64,000 nucleotides of DNA from Bacillota bacterium (GCA_021781745.1 JAJXWH010000003.1:124001-188000); one strand, 5' to 3'; shown: positions 1 through 9,775, counted from the stretch's first letter. Notes: generated by a model from the letters alone, not told the origin. Numbers and translations: made by a program.

Positions 1-721
1 AAGTCACTTCTCCAATTCTAATTTCCTTCGGATAAAGCATTCCTACTCCAGATGTAACTATTACATCACCTACTTTAACCTGAGATTCCATTGGAAGATC
101 ATAAACTTTGGTTAAATTCGTATTTTGACTATCTCTAAATCCTTTCAAATAACCTGTCTCTCTTGTGCTTTCCACCATAACACTTACTGCGATATTTTCA
201 TTAACCAGAGATTGTATTATGCTCCAATTATCACCAACACTGGTCACTTGTCCCACTAACCCTTGAGCTCCTATTACAACCATACCTTTTTGAACATTTG
301 CATTCTTACCTTTATTAACTATATAGCCATCCAAAAAATTTCCTCCACTGTATCCTATAATATCGCATGCTATATAATTATAATTGTTTCTTTGCTCTTC
401 AAAATTTAACACTTGTCTCAATCTATCATTTTCATCTTTCAAGTTTGAATAAGAACTTATTTCATTTTCAAGTTCTTGATTTTTTTCAATTAATTCTTTA
501 TTTTGTGCTTTTACCTCTGAAAAATTCAAGAAAAAATCTAAGGTTTCTTTAACTTTGTTAGTTCCTTGATATAAAAGACTTTGAACAGGATTTAAAGTAC
601 TACCGGCACCACTTTCAATAATACTTTTATTTTCCTTCTTAACAGTATAAACTATTAATCCCAAAAAGCTAACTGACAGTACTATAATAGTTACTGCCAG
701 TTTATTTCTAAGAAGCTTCAT
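1..721 (-). CDS. mreC: Rod shape-determining protein MreC (C-terminus cut by window edge)
   Basis: MreC is a membrane-anchored scaffold that links MreB to the cell-wall elongation machinery. The gene starts at an ATG whose complement is at 719-721 and runs off the left edge, so only about 240 residues are visible. The product opens with a short basic stretch and one membrane segment (about residues 6-24, containing VTIIVLSVSFLGLIV). A coiled-coil follows (about 60-110, rich in E, N, K and L), then the beta-rich MreC domain with GAQGLVGQV and GDVIVTSGVG. It begins three bases after the mreB stop, which is the usual mreB-mreC order. The call is secure; the missing end is a window effect, not a mutation. 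Confidence 0.93.
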   Translation of the reverse strand, partial: MKLLRNKLAVTIIVLSVSFLGLIVYTVKKENKSIIESGAGSTLNPVQSLLYQGTNKVKETLDFFLNFSEVKAQNKELIEKNQELENEISSYSNLKDENDRLRQVLNFEEQRNNYNYIACDIIGYSGGNFLDGYIVNKGKNANVQKGMVVIGAQGLVGQVTSVGDNWSIIQSLVNENIAVSVMVESTRETGYLKGFRDSQNTNLTKVYDLPMESQVKVGDVIVTSGVGMLYPKEIRIGEVT

Positions 722-724
722 ATA

Positions 725-1741
725 TTAACCTCTTTGATCCCTACTAATTTTATCAAAATCTTCTAGTGCCTTCCCCGCTCCAAGTACTACGCAATCAAGA
801 GGTGCCTCTGCAATATGTACAGGCATGTTTGTTTCTTTGTTTATTAATACATCTAATCCCCTAAGATAAGCTCCACCGCCTGCAAGCATAATTCCTTTTT
901 CCATAATATCTGCTGAAAGTTCAGGTGGTGTTTTTTCTAATGTAGTTTTAATTGACTCTATAATAGCATATACAGGTTCTTTTAATGCTTCTCTAACTTG
1001 AGTTTCTGATATTTCAACAATCTTTGGAAGACCAGTAATCATATCTCGTCCTTTGATTTCCATAATCATTTCTTCATCTGAAGTTCTGTAAGCCGATCCA
1101 ATTTCCATCTTAACTTGTTCAGCTGTTCTTTCCCCAACCATTAGATTGAATTCTTTCTTTATATAAGATATTATTGATTGATCTAATTCATCGCCAGCTA
1201 TTCTAAGTGACTTACTAGTTACTATTCCTCCTAATGAAATAATAGCTACTTCTGTAGTACCACCACCAATATCAACTATCATGCTTCCTGTTGGTTCACT
1301 TACTGGAAGTCCTGCTCCGATTGCTGCTGCCATTGGCTCTTCCATTAAAATAACGTCTCTAGCTCCTGAAAGTTTTGTAGCTTCTTCAATAGCTCTTTTT
1401 TCAACTTCCGTAACACCTGAAGGATAACAAACTATTATTCTTGGATTTTTAAACGCATTCTTAGTTGATACCTTTTCTATTAAGCTTTTCATCATTGTTT
1501 GAGCTGTATCAAAATCTGCTATTACCCCATCTTTTAATGGTCTTATAGCTACTATATTTCCAGGGGTTCTACCTATCATAAGTTTAGCTTCTGATCCAAC
1601 TGCTAATGTCTTTTTAGTCATAGTATTCATTGCAACAACAGATGGCTCTCTTAAAACTATTCCCTTACCTTTTACAAACACTAAAGTATTTGCTGTTCCT
1701 AAATCTATCCCCATATCTTTTCCTGATCCAAAAAATCCCAT
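725..1741 (-). CDS. mreB: Rod shape-determining protein MreB
   Basis: MreB is a bacterial actin homologue that organises lateral wall synthesis at the inner membrane. The 338-residue product has the usual family length. Actin-fold phosphate loops are visible: [10 protein letters not shown] near residue 14, [17 protein letters not shown] near 157 and [13 protein letters not shown] near 285. An early [14 protein letters not shown] stretch is typical of Firmicute MreB. A strong ribosome site (GGAAGGGG) precedes the ATG. It lies between radC and mreC, a conserved clostridial arrangement, and is probably co-transcribed with both. Confidence 0.97.
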   Translation of the reverse strand: MGFFGSGKDMGIDLGTANTLVFVKGKGIVLREPSVVAMNTMTKKTLAVGSEAKLMIGRTPGNIVAIRPLKDGVIADFDTAQTMMKSLIEKVSTKNAFKNPRIIVCYPSGVTEVEKRAIEEATKLSGARDVILMEEPMAAAIGAGLPVSEPTGSMIVDIGGGTTEVAIISLGGIVTSKSLRIAGDELDQSIISYIKKEFNLMVGERTAEQVKMEIGSAYRTSDEEMIMEIKGRDMITGLPKIVEISETQVREALKEPVYAIIESIKTTLEKTPPELSADIMEKGIMLAGGGAYLRGLDVLINKETNMPVHIAEAPLDCVVLGAGKALEDFDKISRDQRG

Positions 1742-1762
1742 TTATTTTTTCCCCTTCCAATT

Positions 1763-2452
1763 CTATATTAGCCCTCTTTCTTTTAAGCTAATAAATTTAT
1801 TATTTCCTATTATAATATGGTCTATTAATTGAATTCCTATAATATTTCCACATTCTTTAACTCTTAAAGTAATATTTATATCTTCCCTGCTAGGTGTTGG
1901 ATCACCTGACGGATGGTTGTGGCAAATAATTATAGACGCACTATTTTTATTTATTGCTTGTTTAAAGATTTCTCTTGGATGCACAACTGATGAATTTAAA
2001 CTTCCTTTAAAAACATCTTTAGTTCCAATAACTATATTTTTTGTACTTAGTAATATTACTTTTAAAACTTCTTGAGTCAGATCATTCATTTCTCCCATAA
2101 GGAGATCTGCTAAATCTTTCGGTGATGTAATCTTAATTTCATTTTTTAATGCTTTTAAGGTTCTAAATCTTTTAAAAAGTTCTGACAATGCTAAAATCTG
2201 TGAGGCCTTTCCGCCCTTAACTCCCTTTATAGATGTTATATCATTAAAATTTGCATTTAAAATTCCATCTAGCCCTTCTAACTCTGATAAAAGTCTGCTG
2301 CATAATTGAAGTACATTTTCCCCTACAGTACCAGTTCTTAGTATAATCGCTAATAGCTCTGAGTTACTTAAGGTTTCTGCTCCATAGGTTAATAATTTTT
2401 CTTTAGGCCTTTCATTTTGTGGTATATCCTTAATCTTAAGGTTATTTCCCAT
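1763..2452 (-). CDS. radC: RadC family JAB/MPN-domain protein
   Basis: RadC proteins carry an N-terminal helix-hairpin-helix region and a C-terminal JAB1/MPN metalloprotease-like domain. Despite the old name their biochemical role is unsettled. In this 229-residue protein the helical part includes IKGVKGGKASQILAL (about 73-87). The metal-binding signature CHNHPSGDPTPSREDI is near residues 174-189, with both His, the Ser and the Asp present. GGAGGTAG precedes the ATG. It is packed between maf and mreB, an order frequent in clostridia, so co-transcription with the shape genes is likely. Confidence 0.93.
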   Translation of the reverse strand: MGNNLKIKDIPQNERPKEKLLTYGAETLSNSELLAIILRTGTVGENVLQLCSRLLSELEGLDGILNANFNDITSIKGVKGGKASQILALSELFKRFRTLKALKNEIKITSPKDLADLLMGEMNDLTQEVLKVILLSTKNIVIGTKDVFKGSLNSSVVHPREIFKQAINKNSASIIICHNHPSGDPTPSREDINITLRVKECGNIIGIQLIDHIIIGNNKFISLKERGLI

Positions 2453-2496
2453 TAATCTGCTACCTCCACATATATGATACCCTGCCCCCTCAAATA

Positions 2497-3063
2497 TTAT
2501 TGTACCTCGTTTAACATAGATCTTAATTTGTTTAACGGAAGTCCAACAACATTATAATAACATCCCTTTATCTCCGTAACAAATATTCCACCTATGCCTT
2601 GAATTCCATAAGCCCCAGCTTTATCTAAGGGCTCACCAGTTTTTATGTATTCTAATATTTCATCATCACTCATTGCAGAAAAATTAACTTCAGTAGCTAA
2701 ACATTCTTGCTTAATTACATTTCTAGCTGTATTCATAACAACAATTCCTGAATAAACTAAATGTTTTCTGCCTTGAAGCGATTTTATCATATTAAATGCA
2801 TCTTCCTCATCTTCTGGTTTTCCAAGTATCTTATTATCTAATGTAACAATAGTATCTGCAGCTATTATTATTGCATCCTCATTTAATTTCTTTTTAACAT
2901 GCAATGCTTTTCCCAAAGCTATGTCTTTAACATATCTATCTACAGACCCCTCAAAAAGAACTTTATGTTCATCAAAATCACTAACTATTATATCGAAGTC
3001 TTTAATTAATCTTCCTAAAAGTTCTACTCTTCTTTCCGAAGCAGAAGCTAATACTATTTTCAT
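2497..3063 (-). CDS. maf: Maf family nucleotide pyrophosphatase
   Basis: Maf-type proteins hydrolyse non-canonical or modified nucleoside triphosphates and have been linked to septum control. I place the start at 3063 (MKIVLASASERR), preceded by AGGATG. The 22 extra in-frame codons upstream look non-conserved and lack a ribosome site. This gives 188 residues, the normal length. The N-terminal SASERRxELL signature, IIAADTIVTLDNKILGKP (about 66-83) and GAYGIQGIGG are all recognisable. It is the first gene of the maf-radC-mreB-mreC block. Confidence 0.92.
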   Translation of the reverse strand: MKIVLASASERRVELLGRLIKDFDIIVSDFDEHKVLFEGSVDRYVKDIALGKALHVKKKLNEDAIIIAADTIVTLDNKILGKPEDEEDAFNMIKSLQGRKHLVYSGIVVMNTARNVIKQECLATEVNFSAMSDDEILEYIKTGEPLDKAGAYGIQGIGGIFVTEIKGCYYNVVGLPLNKLRSMLNEVQ

Positions 3064-3313
3064 ATATTCACATCCTAAAAATAAAGAATCTAATATATAT
3101 GATTGACAAATTATATATATTATAGACATGTTAATTTTTTAACTAAAAAAATATTTAATTAAAAATGGCATAAAAATGATAATATACTTTAAATTAATCA
3201 TTTCTACACCATATAGTTTATCATTTAAGAAGTTCTTAAACAAGTCCGTTATACTAAGTTATGAGTTTTTTTATATAAATGTAATTTTGTTGTAATAATT
3301 ATTACCTTTTTCT

Positions 3314-3988
3314 TTAATTTTTAATCAGCTTGTACAATTCTTGCATTATGTTACTACTGTTTGATTTATCCAACTCGTCTGGCAATCCTTTCACATAATT
3401 ATTTAGATCATCTATTCTTTTTGACTTAACATTACCACCATCATTTATAACTTTATCGGTCCAATCTTTAAATTCTGCCGTTTTTATACTTTTAACTTCA
3501 GTGTCCTGAAGTTTATTTATAATTGAAAGAAATCCATCTATTATTTCCATTAACTCTTTGTTTTCTAAATCATTGTTTGACATATTTAAGCTAACTTTAG
3601 CAAATTCAATATTATTTGATTTAAATTCATCCATCTTTTTCAAACCATCTTCCTGCTTATATATTCCAGCAAGCACCCTGTACTTTCCATCTTCTTCTAC
3701 TATAAAAGGCTGACAATATTTTGATATTGAATTCACTAATTCTTTTGCATTTTCTTCTTTAGAATAGTACCCACATTGTAGTACTATAATACTCTGAATA
3801 TTACCATCATTGATTTCATTAGTCGAGTATCCGGAATTACTATTAGTATTAGTCTGAAGATCTCTTCCATTAAAAATAAAATTACTTAAGTATAATCCTC
3901 CGCCTATAGATATCCCTGCAATAAGTGCAACAGTACATATAAATTTCATCTTATTCGATCTTTTATATTCATATCTTGTGTACCTCAC
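3314..3988 (-). CDS. Membrane-anchored SPOR-domain protein
   Basis: SPOR domains bind denuded glycan strands at division sites or in spore cortex. The product has a basic N-terminus, one membrane segment (about 15-35, FICTVALIAGISIGGGLYL), a polar linker rich in N, S and T, then a SPOR-like module at about 65-135 (IVLQCGYYSKEENAKEL through KYRVLAGIYKQEDGLKKMDEF). A helical C-terminal domain of about 85 residues is of unknown type. The start is GTG at 3988 with AGGAGGG five bases upstream. It lies just upstream of the maf-mre block, separated by about 250 AT-rich bases. Specific function unknown. Confidence 0.72.
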   Translation of the reverse strand: MRYTRYEYKRSNKMKFICTVALIAGISIGGGLYLSNFIFNGRDLQTNTNSNSGYSTNEINDGNIQSIIVLQCGYYSKEENAKELVNSISKYCQPFIVEEDGKYRVLAGIYKQEDGLKKMDEFKSNNIEFAKVSLNMSNNDLENKELMEIIDGFLSIINKLQDTEVKSIKTAEFKDWTDKVINDGGNVKSKRIDDLNNYVKGLPDELDKSNSSNIMQELYKLIKN

Positions 3989-4113
3989 ACTATCCCTCCT
4001 TCCTATATAATATATTTATTCTATTAGTTACTCATATATGAATTATGTTAAATAAAATTGCATTGTTGGATTTATCAAAATTTTTAACTTAAGCATTAAA
4101 CTCATCTTAAGTA

Positions 4114-4174
4114 TAAATAAAGAGAATACATATATTCTCTAACTAGTAGAGTATATATGTATTCTCTTTATTTA
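4114..4174 (-). terminator. Long hairpin terminator after the NlpC/P60 gene
   Basis: The arms 4114-4140 and 4148-4174 are complementary over 27 bases with one mismatch, around a 7-base loop. The hairpin sits 40 bases beyond the stop of the gene at 4214-4807. Flanking A and T runs let it work on either strand; the expected direction is minus. Confidence 0.72.
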
Positions 4175-4213
4175 CTTATTAATTTATTTTTAAGAATTAA
4201 ATTATTCATCTAT

Positions 4214-4807
4214 TCAGTTAAATATTCTTCGAGCTGTAGCATACTTTTCAGCATAGTAGCCATCGGATAGTGAACTTACCATTACTGGTTTTCCTGTTCT
4301 TGGAGCGTGAATAAATTCCCCGCCTCCTATATAAATTCCAACATGGCTTATTGATCCTTCTGTATTGAAGAATACTAAATCTCCTGGTCTTAAATCATTT
4401 CTATTTACTTTAATTCCTTCATTAACTTGAGAATATGTAGTACGCGACAATCCCACTCCAAATTTATTGTATACGTATTGTGTCAATCCGGAACAATCAA
4501 AAGCATTGGGTCCATTCGCCCCATAAACATATGGTTTTCCTAAAAATTTATATGCGTAATTAACAACTTCACTTCCTTTACTAATTGTACCTCGCGAAAC
4601 ACTATCAGTATTACTTGAGGAAACATTTTCATCTGAAGGTGCTTTAATTACCTTAGTTGTTTTAAGCTCGCTTGTTTTTAGTGTAATTCCTTTATTAGCT
4701 GTCAGTGTAGTATCGGCTTTAGCATTTTGAGTGTTAATAAAGCAAACTCCTAAAAAAATAAAAGTTGCAATTATGCATTTTGTAAGCATATTCTTTTTAT
4801 TTCTCAT
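4214..4807 (-). CDS. Secreted NlpC/P60 (C40) peptidoglycan endopeptidase
   Basis: The enzyme probably cleaves the gamma-D-Glu-diamino acid bond of peptidoglycan stem peptides outside the cell. It has a signal peptide (about 1-31: basic start, hydrophobic CIIATFIFLGVCFI, cleavage near NAKA), a low-complexity Ser/Thr linker, and a C-terminal NlpC/P60 domain (about 80-197). Catalytic Cys lies in NAFDCSGLTQYVY, His in SHVGIYIGGG, and the third His in GEFIHAPRTGKPV. At 197 residues it is one catalytic domain with no SH3 or LysM repeats, so wall binding must come from the linker or the domain itself. It is monocistronic. Confidence 0.9.
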   Translation of the reverse strand: MRNKKNMLTKCIIATFIFLGVCFINTQNAKADTTLTANKGITLKTSELKTTKVIKAPSDENVSSSNTDSVSRGTISKGSEVVNYAYKFLGKPYVYGANGPNAFDCSGLTQYVYNKFGVGLSRTTYSQVNEGIKVNRNDLRPGDLVFFNTEGSISHVGIYIGGGEFIHAPRTGKPVMVSSLSDGYYAEKYATARRIFN

Positions 4808-5104
4808 CTCAATTCCCTCTCATGACCTAAATTATATTATACTAGAAAACATTTTCACTTCTGCTTATATTATCTTGAAATTTTCAAACATGTTTTTAGT
4901 ATATTCAAAAGTTGGATACAGGTCAAACTTTTGACACAATTATATCTTTATTTACAATAAAATATCTTCAGTTTTCTCATGATTCCTCATTAGAATGACT
5001 ATTTACTCTAAATTTATAATTTTCTGACTTTTCAACTTATATTTTGCCGTGAGTATTACTTATTTTCTTAAATGGAGCATATTTCAAATTTAATATAAAA
5101 ATAA
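4808..5104. other. AT-rich intergenic spacer
   Basis: About 300 bases between the NlpC/P60 gene and the terminator of the dipeptidase gene. It must hold the promoter of the NlpC/P60 gene on the minus strand. I see no convincing coding region, repeat or structured RNA in it. Confidence 0.5.
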
Positions 5105-5153
5105 TAAGCTAGTCATTAATCGCTATTTCTTAGCAAAATTAATAATTAGCTTA
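5105..5153 (-). terminator. Terminator of the dipeptidase gene
   Basis: Arms at 5105-5120 and 5138-5153 pair over about 14 of 16 positions. The hairpin lies 20 bases past the stop of the pepD-like gene. Confidence 0.6.
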
Positions 5154-5172
5154 CTATATGCACTATTATTTA

Positions 5173-6630
5173 TTAAGCTTTTATTTCTTTAAGAATTTCT
5201 AGCAGATATTCAAAACATCTGCGAGCAGATGGTATACTCATATGCTCATTTGGTGTATGAATGTCAAATATATCTGGGCCAAAACTAATCATATCTAAAT
5301 CCCCTAAATTTTCCTTAAGAATTCCACACTCCAGCCCAGCATGGATAGCTACAACTTCTGGCTCTTTTCCATACATTCTTGAATATACTTTTTTACATGT
5401 ATCTCTTATTTTTGAATCTGCTTTATATGGCCACTCTGGGTAACTTGAGTTAGCTATAAATGCTCCTCCTAGAATTTCAGTTAAACACCTATTTCTTTCA
5501 ACCATTTCTGCTTTTAATGAATATATAGAACTTCTTACTGCACTGTGATATTCTATATTATTTTCATTAGTTACAACTACTCCAAGGTTTGTTGAGCTTT
5601 CTGTTAATCCTTCTATTTCAGAACTAACTGTATTTATTCCATTTGGATATAGATAGGATAAACTAATTGCTTTTTTTGTAGTCTCATCTGAAAACACCTT
5701 TTCTACTTTTGTATCATCAGATAATAAGATTACCTCCAAACCAGGGTCTTTCTTAATAAACTCATTTTTAAATTCTTCCAATACTCTTGTCTTAATTTCT
5801 ATTAATTCTTTTTCCTTCGATTGATCAATTGAGATAATTGCTACAGCTTCTCTAGGGATAGCGTTGTCTTTTGCACCTCCATTTAAGGAAACTAAATTTA
5901 AATCAATTCCTTTCGAAATTTCTCTTAACAATCTTCCCATTAGCTTATTAGCATTTCCTCTTCCAAGATGAATTTCAGCTCCTGAATGACCTCCCTTAAG
6001 GCCTTTGACCTCTAGTATGAATTCCTTTGTACTATCTTTTTTATTTATCCAATCAATAGGTAATGTAGACTGAGTTCTGATTCCACCAGCACAGCTAACC
6101 CAAAGCATTCCCTCTTCTTCTGAATCAAGGTTTAAAACAATTTTTCCATTCAAATGTTCTCGTTTCACAGCTCTAGCTCCACTCATTCCAGATTCCTCAT
6201 CTGTTGTTATTAATATTTCAAGTGGTGGATGCTCTATTGTATTATCTTCTAATATTGCCATTGCATAAGCAACTGCAATTCCGTCATCTCCTCCAAGAGT
6301 AGTTTTATCAGCATATATATAATCATCCTTGACTATAAAACTTATAGGATCCTTTGTGAAATCATGAACTTTATCATTATTTTTTTCACAAACCATATCC
6401 ATATGCCCCTGAATTATAACTGTTGGTGCTTTTTCATATCCTTTTGATGCTGGCTTTTTTATAATAACATTTAAAGCCTCATCTTGAATGCACTCTAGAC
6501 CTAATTGTTTTCCAAATCCAATCAAATAATCGCTTATTTGCTTTTCATTTCCAGAACCTCTAGGTATTTTATTTATCTCCTTAAAGTGATGAAAAATTCT
6601 TTCCTCTGTAATATTCTCTAAAATTTTCAT
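5173..6630 (-). CDS. pepD: Aminoacyl-histidine dipeptidase (PepD, M20 metallopeptidase)
   Basis: This cytoplasmic di-zinc peptidase hydrolyses dipeptides such as Xaa-His. I chose the ATG at 6630 (MKILENITEERIFHHF) because GGGAGAAC lies in the proper place; sixteen codons further upstream remain open but have no ribosome site. The 485-residue length fits PepD. Metal and catalytic motifs: GHMDMVCEK (about 80), LGGDDGIAVAYA (about 113), TTDEESGMSGA (about 143) and the C-terminal AIHAGLECGIL. The inserted dimerisation or lid domain is present (about 195-390, beginning around LKGGHSGAEIHLGRGNA). It is a single gene diverging from pyk. Confidence 0.93.
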   Translation of the reverse strand: MKILENITEERIFHHFKEINKIPRGSGNEKQISDYLIGFGKQLGLECIQDEALNVIIKKPASKGYEKAPTVIIQGHMDMVCEKNNDKVHDFTKDPISFIVKDDYIYADKTTLGGDDGIAVAYAMAILEDNTIEHPPLEILITTDEESGMSGARAVKREHLNGKIVLNLDSEEEGMLWVSCAGGIRTQSTLPIDWINKKDSTKEFILEVKGLKGGHSGAEIHLGRGNANKLMGRLLREISKGIDLNLVSLNGGAKDNAIPREAVAIISIDQSKEKELIEIKTRVLEEFKNEFIKKDPGLEVILLSDDTKVEKVFSDETTKKAISLSYLYPNGINTVSSEIEGLTESSTNLGVVVTNENNIEYHSAVRSSIYSLKAEMVERNRCLTEILGGAFIANSSYPEWPYKADSKIRDTCKKVYSRMYGKEPEVVAIHAGLECGILKENLGDLDMISFGPDIFDIHTPNEHMSIPSARRCFEYLLEILKEIKA

Positions 6631-6797
6631 AGTTTGTTCTCCCTTTCTCCAATTATGTGATAAAATATCAATATACATATCTTTTTCTTAGTTTATCATA
6701 AAATATTTCTATATTTATTTATATTATTATTATTTTATGATTTATTATTTCACACACTATAAGTATAATATATAAAATTTTAATGTGAGGTGTTTGT

Positions 6798-8216
6798 ATG
6801 CAAAAAACAAAAATGATTTTTACTATTGGTCCAGCAAGTGATAACGAAGAAACTTTAAGAAAGTTTATCGAAATTGGAATGAGCGCTGCAAGGTTAAATT
6901 TTTCTCATGGTACACATGAATCACACAAAGAGAAAATCGAATTAATCCAACGTATACGTAAAGAGATGAATTCTGCTACAGCTATTGTTCTTGATATAAA
7001 GGGTCCAAAGATCAGAACTCATAATTTCATTAATGACGGCGTAACTCTTAATGAAGGAGATGATTTCGACTTCATTTGTGGCGAAGAAATCCTTGGTGAT
7101 GAAAAGAGATGCTCTATTTCATATGATGTTCTTTATCAAGATATAAAAGTTGGTGGAAAAATTCTTGTTGATGATGGTTTATTAAAGTTTAAAGTTACTG
7201 GTGTTGACGGTAAAACAATACATACAAAAGTTATTGTTGGTGGAATGATTAAAAATCATAAAGGTGTTAACGTACCTAATGTAATAATTAAATTACCATC
7301 TATTACTGAAAAAGATATTGAAGATATTAAATTTGGATGTCAAATGGGCGTTGACTTTATAGCTGCGTCTTTTATAAGAAAAGCTAGTGACATTTTAGAT
7401 GTAAAAAAAGTTTTAAAAGAAAATCATGGCGAGCAAATAAAAGTAATTGCTAAAATAGAAAACCAAGAAGGCGTAGATAATATGGATTCAATTATCGAAG
7501 TAACTGACGCTGTAATGGTTGCCAGAGGAGACATGGGTGTTGAAATTCCAATCCAAAGAGTACCTATAATTCAAAAAAAGATTATTAAAAAATGTAATGA
7601 AGCAGGCAAAGTAGTTATAACTGCAACTCAAATGCTTGATTCAATGATTAGAAATTCACTTCCAACTAGAGCTGAAGCGAGTGATATTTGTAATGCCATT
7701 TTTGATGGAACTGATGCAATCATGCTAAGTGGTGAAAGTGCTTCTGGTCTTTTCCCAATAGAAGCTGCAAAAACAATGTCTAAAATAGCTCAAGAAGCTG
7801 AAGAATATTTAGATTACAACCACTTAACTTCAAGATTAAGAGAACCTTCTCTTAATGATTACGCATCTGCAATAAGCTACTCAGCTTGTAGAACTGCAAA
7901 TATGCTCCATGCAAAAGCTATAGTTGCTGCAACTAAGAGCGGATCTACTGCAAGAATTCTTTCTAGATATAGAGTTAAAGCTCCAATCATAGCAATAACA
8001 CCTTACGATCAAGTAAGAAGATCATTAAACTTAAATTTTGGTATATGCCCTATGAAATGCGACATGTTTAATACAACAGATCAAATATTAACTGAAGCTA
8101 AAAATATAGTACATGAATTAGGTATAACTCAACCTGGAGATGACATAATAGTTGCTGCTGGAATGCCAACAACTCATACTGGTGGAACTAATATGTTAAA
8201 GATAGAAAAAATTTAG
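6798..8216 (+). CDS. pyk: Pyruvate kinase
   Basis: Pyruvate kinase makes pyruvate and ATP from phosphoenolpyruvate and ADP, the last step of glycolysis. The 472-residue protein has KTKMIFTIGPASDN at the start, the (beta/alpha)8 barrel with KIENQEGVDNMD and the VARGDMGVEIP active-site signature (about 240), ATQMLDSMIRN, and the C-terminal allosteric domain (about 345-472, TKSGSTARILSRYR). It lacks the extra PEP-utiliser-like C-terminal domain found in Bacillus enzymes. Ribosome site GTGAGG precedes the ATG. It is alone here, without pfkA, and ends at a clear terminator. Confidence 0.97.
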   Translation: MQKTKMIFTIGPASDNEETLRKFIEIGMSAARLNFSHGTHESHKEKIELIQRIRKEMNSATAIVLDIKGPKIRTHNFINDGVTLNEGDDFDFICGEEILGDEKRCSISYDVLYQDIKVGGKILVDDGLLKFKVTGVDGKTIHTKVIVGGMIKNHKGVNVPNVIIKLPSITEKDIEDIKFGCQMGVDFIAASFIRKASDILDVKKVLKENHGEQIKVIAKIENQEGVDNMDSIIEVTDAVMVARGDMGVEIPIQRVPIIQKKIIKKCNEAGKVVITATQMLDSMIRNSLPTRAEASDICNAIFDGTDAIMLSGESASGLFPIEAAKTMSKIAQEAEEYLDYNHLTSRLREPSLNDYASAISYSACRTANMLHAKAIVAATKSGSTARILSRYRVKAPIIAITPYDQVRRSLNLNFGICPMKCDMFNTTDQILTEAKNIVHELGITQPGDDIIVAAGMPTTHTGGTNMLKIEKI

Positions 8217-8221
8217 TAAGC

Positions 8222-8252
8222 AAAAGAGATGGAATTAAATTCCATCTCTTTT
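8222..8252. terminator. Bidirectional terminator between pyk and the S1 gene
   Basis: A 13-bp perfect stem (AAAAGAGATGGAA and its complement) with a 5-base loop sits between the convergent pyk and S1-like genes. A and T runs flank both sides, so it can serve both. Confidence 0.8.
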
Positions 8253-8255
8253 CAT

Positions 8256-9404
8256 TTACTCAAACTTAAATCCTTTAAGTAGATCACCTAACGATGTTCC
8301 TGTCTCTTCATTATTATCAACATAGTCAAGATATTCCTTATTAGTATCAACCGCTTCTTTTATGCTTAAAGATATCTTTCTTTCTTCCCTATTAAAGTTT
8401 AATACTTTAACTTTAACTTTTTGATTAATTTCTAGAACATCTGAAGCTTTTGCTATATGTTCATCAGTAATCTCAGTTATATGTACTAGACCTTCAATTC
8501 CATCAAAAAGTTCTACAAATGCGCCAAATGATGTTAATCGCACAACTTTTCCTTCCAGAATATCTCCTTCTTTAATATTACTACTATGTACTGTCCAAGG
8601 TTCTTTATTTACATCCTTTAATATTAAAGATAATCTTTCATTTTTCTTATCTATACTGCCTATAAATACTTCAACTCTATCGCCTTCATTAACCACTTCT
8701 TCCGGTCTATTAACTCTCTCCCAGGATAGGTCTGAAAGATGAATTAAACCTTCTATACCTCCAATATCTACAAAAGCACCAAACTTAACTAGCTTTTTAA
8801 CAACACCACTTCTCTTTTCGCCTTCAACCAAGCTATTCCATACTACCTTTTTGTTCATATTATATTCTTCTTCTTCAATTATCCTTCTAGATGCTATAAC
8901 CTTATTATTTCTAAAATCTAATTCTGTAATTCTAACATTAAATTCTTTTCCAACTAAGGTGCTAAGTTCTATTCTTTCTCTGCTTGCAAGGGAACCTGGA
9001 ATAAATATTCTAACATTGCCATAATAAGCAATTACTCCCCCTTTAGTTTCCTCCTTAACTTTTACTTCAATATCCTTTTGTTCTTCATAAACCTTCTTCA
9101 ACTCATCTTTATCTTTTAATGCTTGAGCTCTAATTAAAGAAAGTTCAACATACCCTTCCCCATCATTTGGTGATAATACATATACATCAATTTCATCGTC
9201 CTTATTAACTACTTCCCTAGGATCTTTTCCATCCACTGATAATTCTTCTTTAGATATCAATCCATCAAAAGCATAGTTTATATTAACTGAAACTTCTTTA
9301 TCATTTACATCTATAACTTTGCCTTTTAAAATATCTCCTTCACTTAATCTCTTTACATCATACTCATTTAAAAGTTCACTCATGCTGATTTCTTCATTAG
9401 ACAT
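8256..9404 (-). CDS. Ribosomal protein S1-like RNA-binding protein (four S1 repeats)
   Basis: The protein is predicted to bind mRNA through S1 (OB-fold) repeats. With the start at 9404 (MSNEEISMSELLNEYDVKRL), preceded by AAGGAGTGA, it is 382 residues. Longer in-frame N-terminal codons run into a repeat fragment and are rejected. Four S1 repeats are visible at about 18-90, 105-170, 188-258 and 272-345. The last two are canonical (VVKKLVKFGAFVDIGGIEGLIHLSDLSW and the similar VVRLTSFGAFVELFDGIEG segment). The length matches the short S1 homologues of Firmicutes, not six-repeat E. coli S1. The gene stands alone. Confidence 0.88.
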   Translation of the reverse strand: MSNEEISMSELLNEYDVKRLSEGDILKGKVIDVNDKEVSVNINYAFDGLISKEELSVDGKDPREVVNKDDEIDVYVLSPNDGEGYVELSLIRAQALKDKDELKKVYEEQKDIEVKVKEETKGGVIAYYGNVRIFIPGSLASRERIELSTLVGKEFNVRITELDFRNNKVIASRRIIEEEEYNMNKKVVWNSLVEGEKRSGVVKKLVKFGAFVDIGGIEGLIHLSDLSWERVNRPEEVVNEGDRVEVFIGSIDKKNERLSLILKDVNKEPWTVHSSNIKEGDILEGKVVRLTSFGAFVELFDGIEGLVHITEITDEHIAKASDVLEINQKVKVKVLNFNREERKISLSIKEAVDTNKEYLDYVDNNEETGTSLGDLLKGFKFE

Positions 9405-9432
9405 TATAAAATCACTCCTTAATTTATACTTT

Positions 9433-9470
9433 AGGCACGCATATTGGTCTATTATTTTTTGATTGTGCCT
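9433..9470. repeat. Truncated copy (one end) of the dispersed palindromic repeat
   Basis: These 38 bases match the right end of the 159-bp element at 25792-25950 with about five differences, including the terminal TTTTGATTGTGCCT. The rest of the element is absent. The fragment lies 29-66 bases upstream of the S1 gene start and so would be in its promoter or leader. Confidence 0.7.
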
Positions 9471-9715
9471 TACCTTACTTACAATATTAGCCCAAGAAAA
9501 AACATTATACAAGTATAGTTCATCTACTCTAGGTATTCTTTGATACATTCTTATATTAATATTCTTTTATCATTGATTAAATACATATAAAGAAAACGGT
9601 ATTAATTACCCTTTAAAGAGTTAGATATAACTACTATTAATAAGATATTCGAACTTATAGTGCTTATATCTTATTGTAATTATCCTTTTTAGCCTTTATT
9701 CGTTGTTTTTCCATA

Positions 9716-9744
9716 TTGTGTATAGGAAATCTTTTTTATATAAT
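9716..9744 (+). promoter_or_regulatory. Sigma-A promoter of the pspA operon
   Basis: -35 TTGTGT (9716-9721), 17-base spacer, -10 TATAAT (9739-9744). It predicts a transcript start near 9751, about 25 bases before the proposed first codon of the downstream gene. Confidence 0.65.
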
Positions 9745-9775
9745 AAATACATAATCTTTAAAGGGGGGGCTCACT

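Noticed and set aside
3064..3129. Longer Maf start
   Set aside because: The extra residues do not resemble Maf, and AGGATG fits the start at 3063.
9405..9548. N-terminal extension of 48 codons on the S1 protein gene
   Set aside because: It runs through the repeat fragment, has no ribosome site, and a perfect AAGGAGTGA precedes the internal ATG at 9404.
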